Below are positions 62,410 through 64,000 of a DNA stretch of 64,000 nucleotides, in pieces. The notes under the pieces were generated by a model. That model worked only from the letters and a program-made list of their open reading frames with translations. It did no database searches and had not been told where the DNA came from. Position 1 is the stretch's first letter. Every line of letters starts with the position of its first letter. The DNA lies in contig NZ_CP004403.1 in the NCBI RefSeq assembly GCF_000730245.1, positions 868,001-932,000 of the forward strand, written 5' to 3'. The DNA is from an endosymbiont of Acanthamoeba sp. UWC8. Its GTDB lineage: Bacteria > Pseudomonadota > Alphaproteobacteria > Rickettsiales > Midichloriaceae. Position numbers and translations under genes: made by a program.

Positions 62410-63147
62410 TTAAGCTATTCCATAGCTTTTAACTAAGCTGCCGCAAAGCACATACCACCCGTCGATTAACACAAAGAAGATAAGCTTAAACGGCATGGAT
62501 ATCAGCACGGGAGGAAGCATCATCATCCCCATAGCCATCAGCACTGAGGAGACGACTAAGTCAATAATTAAAAACGGCAGAAAGATCAAAAACCCTATTT
62601 CAAAGGCACGTTTCAGTTCACTGAGCATAAAAGAAGGAACTAAAATATGATAGGGTAGATCTTCCTTCTTTTCTATTTTAATTTTTGAAATATCAAGAAA
62701 AAGGGATAAATCCTTATCTCTGGTGTTTTCAACCATGAATTCATGGAAAGGTTTGGCGATAATCGGTAAAGCAATATCTTCGGTAATTTCTTCGTTGATT
62801 AAAGGTTTAATTCCGTATTCGTAAGATTTCTCGAAGGTAGGCGCCATAATAAAGAAAGTTAAAAATATGGCTAAGCTGGTCAGCACCATATTGGGCGGTG
62901 TTTGCTGTAAGCCTATTGCGGTTCGTAGCAATGAAAAAACTACTACAATCCTAACGAAAGATGTCACCATCATGAATATTGAAGGTGCAAGGCTTAGAAT
63001 AGTTATAAGCCCGATTATCTGTACTACTTTTGAAGAGAGCGCACCACCCGTTGGGTTATCACCGCTTAAATCAATATTTACCGATTGTGCCAAAGCTTGA
63101 GGGGCAATAAAAAGTAAAATTGTAAAAAGAATGCTTAGTTTATTCAT
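62410..63147 (-). CDS. fliP: flagellar type III export gate protein FliP
   Basis: 245 residues. Signal peptide (FTILLFIAPQALA), then the family signature VTSFVRIVVVFSLLRTAIGL followed by QQTPPNMVLTSLAIFLTFFI. C-terminal membrane segments include FEIGFLIFLPFLIIDLVVSS, then VLMAMGMMMLPPV. FliP5-FliQ4-FliR1 forms the export gate in the inner membrane. Overlaps fliO by 4 bases. fliQ and fliR do not follow, since the 851-aa gene does. Confidence 0.95.
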   Translation of the reverse strand: MNKLSILFTILLFIAPQALAQSVNIDLSGDNPTGGALSSKVVQIIGLITILSLAPSIFMMVTSFVRIVVVFSLLRTAIGLQQTPPNMVLTSLAIFLTFFIMAPTFEKSYEYGIKPLINEEITEDIALPIIAKPFHEFMVENTRDKDLSLFLDISKIKIEKKEDLPYHILVPSFMLSELKRAFEIGFLIFLPFLIIDLVVSSVLMAMGMMMLPPVLISMPFKLIFFVLIDGWYVLCGSLVKSYGIA

Positions 63148-63401
63148 AGCTTGTTATCTATAATTTCAATTAGTTGATCCGTATTACTTAAAAGCAGTAT
63201 ATAGGTTTTATTTTCTCTCTTTATGGATAAGAGCTTACGTTTTTGGTCAATATATAAAATTTCTTCTATGCTGAATTTAGAATTTTTAGCGGCAATAATC
63301 CTTTGCAGCATATATTTCTTAAATAAAAAATATATTAACCCGATAATAGCCAGTACGAAGGTGAGTGCTAAAAATGATTTCAATAAATTTACCGCTTCCA
63401 T
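63144..63401 (-). CDS. fliO: flagellar biosynthesis protein FliO
   Basis: 85 residues. One membrane segment (LLKSFLALTFVLAIIGLIYF), a basic stretch, then the small cytoplasmic beta domain (FSIEEILYIDQKRKLLSIKR then ENKTYILLLS) typical of FliO. FliO helps assemble FliP. The order fliO-fliP with a 4-base overlap supports the call. It starts 2 bases after the mrcA stop. Confidence 0.85.
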   Translation of the reverse strand: MEAVNLLKSFLALTFVLAIIGLIYFLFKKYMLQRIIAAKNSKFSIEEILYIDQKRKLLSIKRENKTYILLLSNTDQLIEIIDNKL

Positions 63402-63403
63402 TC

Positions 63404-64000
63404 TTAGTATATCCCTCCGAAATCTTCGTTAAGATCATGGGCTTTAGGTGTAGCGGAGCTCCCTTCGCCACCCTCGATAACGTCTAGTATTTCATCAATT
63501 GACTTTGCCTTTCCTTCAAGCTGAGCCTTTCTGATAGCCTCCTTGATAATATCACGAGGATTAGTTTCCTCAGTCGCCAAAGCTCCGGTTGTGGCATCTA
63601 TCTCTACCAACTCAATCCCTTCAGGGATGGTAAACTTCCTATCCTCGGTATTTTTTAAACCCTCTTTTATGAAATCAATGAAGATCGGTAAAGCAAGTGA
63701 AGAACCACTTTCCTTTTGCCCTAAAGTTCGTGGTGCATCAAAACCGACATAGACCCCAACCACTATATCCGGGTTAAACCCGACAAACCAAGTATCAAAG
63801 CTATTATTAGTCGTACCGGTTTTCCCTGCCAAAGTTCGCTTCAGCTGCTTAGCAGCAACTGCCGTGCCCCGCTGCACTACTCCTTCAAGGATTGAGACCA
63901 TTTGATAATTAATATTTTCGTCAATGAGCTGATCGTATTCATAAAATAACTCAGGCGGGGATGAGGTATTCAGCTCATCAACATTTGCAGCTTTTCTTTT
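63404..64000 (-). CDS. mrcA: penicillin-binding protein 1A, C-terminal part (cut by window edge)
   Basis: The frame is open to base 64000 (KRKAANVDELNTSSPPELFY upstream of Met 63901), so the gene continues beyond the window. Visible is the end of the transpeptidase domain: QMVSILEGVVQRGTAVAAKQ, then LAGKTGTTNNSFDTWFVGFN with the KTG motif, then VGVYVGFDAPRTLG. A short C-terminal extension ends DFGGIY. PBP1A builds and cross-links peptidoglycan, so the cell probably keeps a wall or parts of one. Coupled closely to fliO. Confidence 0.92.
   Translation of the reverse strand, partial: KRKAANVDELNTSSPPELFYEYDQLIDENINYQMVSILEGVVQRGTAVAAKQLKRTLAGKTGTTNNSFDTWFVGFNPDIVVGVYVGFDAPRTLGQKESGSSLALPIFIDFIKEGLKNTEDRKFTIPEGIELVEIDATTGALATEETNPRDIIKEAIRKAQLEGKAKSIDEILDVIEGGEGSSATPKAHDLNEDFGGIY

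Overview
The window looks like a chromosome segment of an intracellular alphaproteobacterium, most likely a flagellated member of the Rickettsiales (Midichloriaceae-like, for example an amoeba endosymbiont). This is inferred from four things: an AT-rich host backbone with many broken genes; several ankyrin-repeat proteins and an Orientia-type (OTT_1508-like) deaminase; an alphaproteobacterial-type L36 gene; and flagellar export genes fliO/fliP next to a penicillin-binding protein 1A gene. No database search was run. All homology statements come from reading motifs.

Layout. 1-11005 (+ strand) is host or accessory DNA: a decayed TPR gene, a 407-aa lysine-rich protein with a 99-bp tandem repeat, an ankyrin protein ending in a eukaryotic CaaX box, a small secreted peptide followed by a Na+/solute-symporter/histidine-kinase fusion, an unknown protein, a degenerate Cache-type sensor, and a membrane-anchored copy of a phage-tail TIM-barrel domain. 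11002-43530 (- strand) is a near-complete siphovirus-like prophage. It has lysis genes, an RcGTA-like tail tip, tape measure, tail chaperone with a canonical -1 frameshift site, tail tube, a lambda-like head and packaging module, a ParB-methylase, a RuvC-like nuclease, a TOPRIM/helicase, a Cas4-like nuclease, a Sak4-like ATPase and an iteron-like repeat array. I see no integrase and no CI-type repressor. Two foreign genes interrupt the structural operon: an antisense DUF3800 gene and a Ulp1/YopJ-like cysteine protease gene with its own terminator. 43531-46719 carries more cargo (ankyrin protein, OTT_1508-like deaminase) and ends at a 3' half of tRNA-Thr(CGT). A pentapeptide-repeat gene lies between that and a 3' half of tRNA-Arg(ACG). 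Both tRNA halves carry the same tandem TTAGTACAC arm-type motif at nearly the same distance.

49300-53275 is insertion-sequence wreckage: IS630 fragments, an intact-looking IS3 element, a truncated methyltransferase, a frameshifted cupin and an adhesin tail. 53276-56469 (- strand) is a second, inverted copy of the peptide plus symporter-kinase module with its regulatory leader conserved. 56935-64000 holds rpmJ, an ankyrin protein, a PAP2-like membrane protein, an 851-aa protein with four internal repeats, fliP, fliO and the 3' part of mrcA.

Three themes connect the genes. A repeated module pairs a secreted peptide with a transporter-coupled sensor kinase under a shared 105-bp leader. A prophage carries candidate host-manipulating proteins. 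Translational recoding and gene decay are visible at several places.
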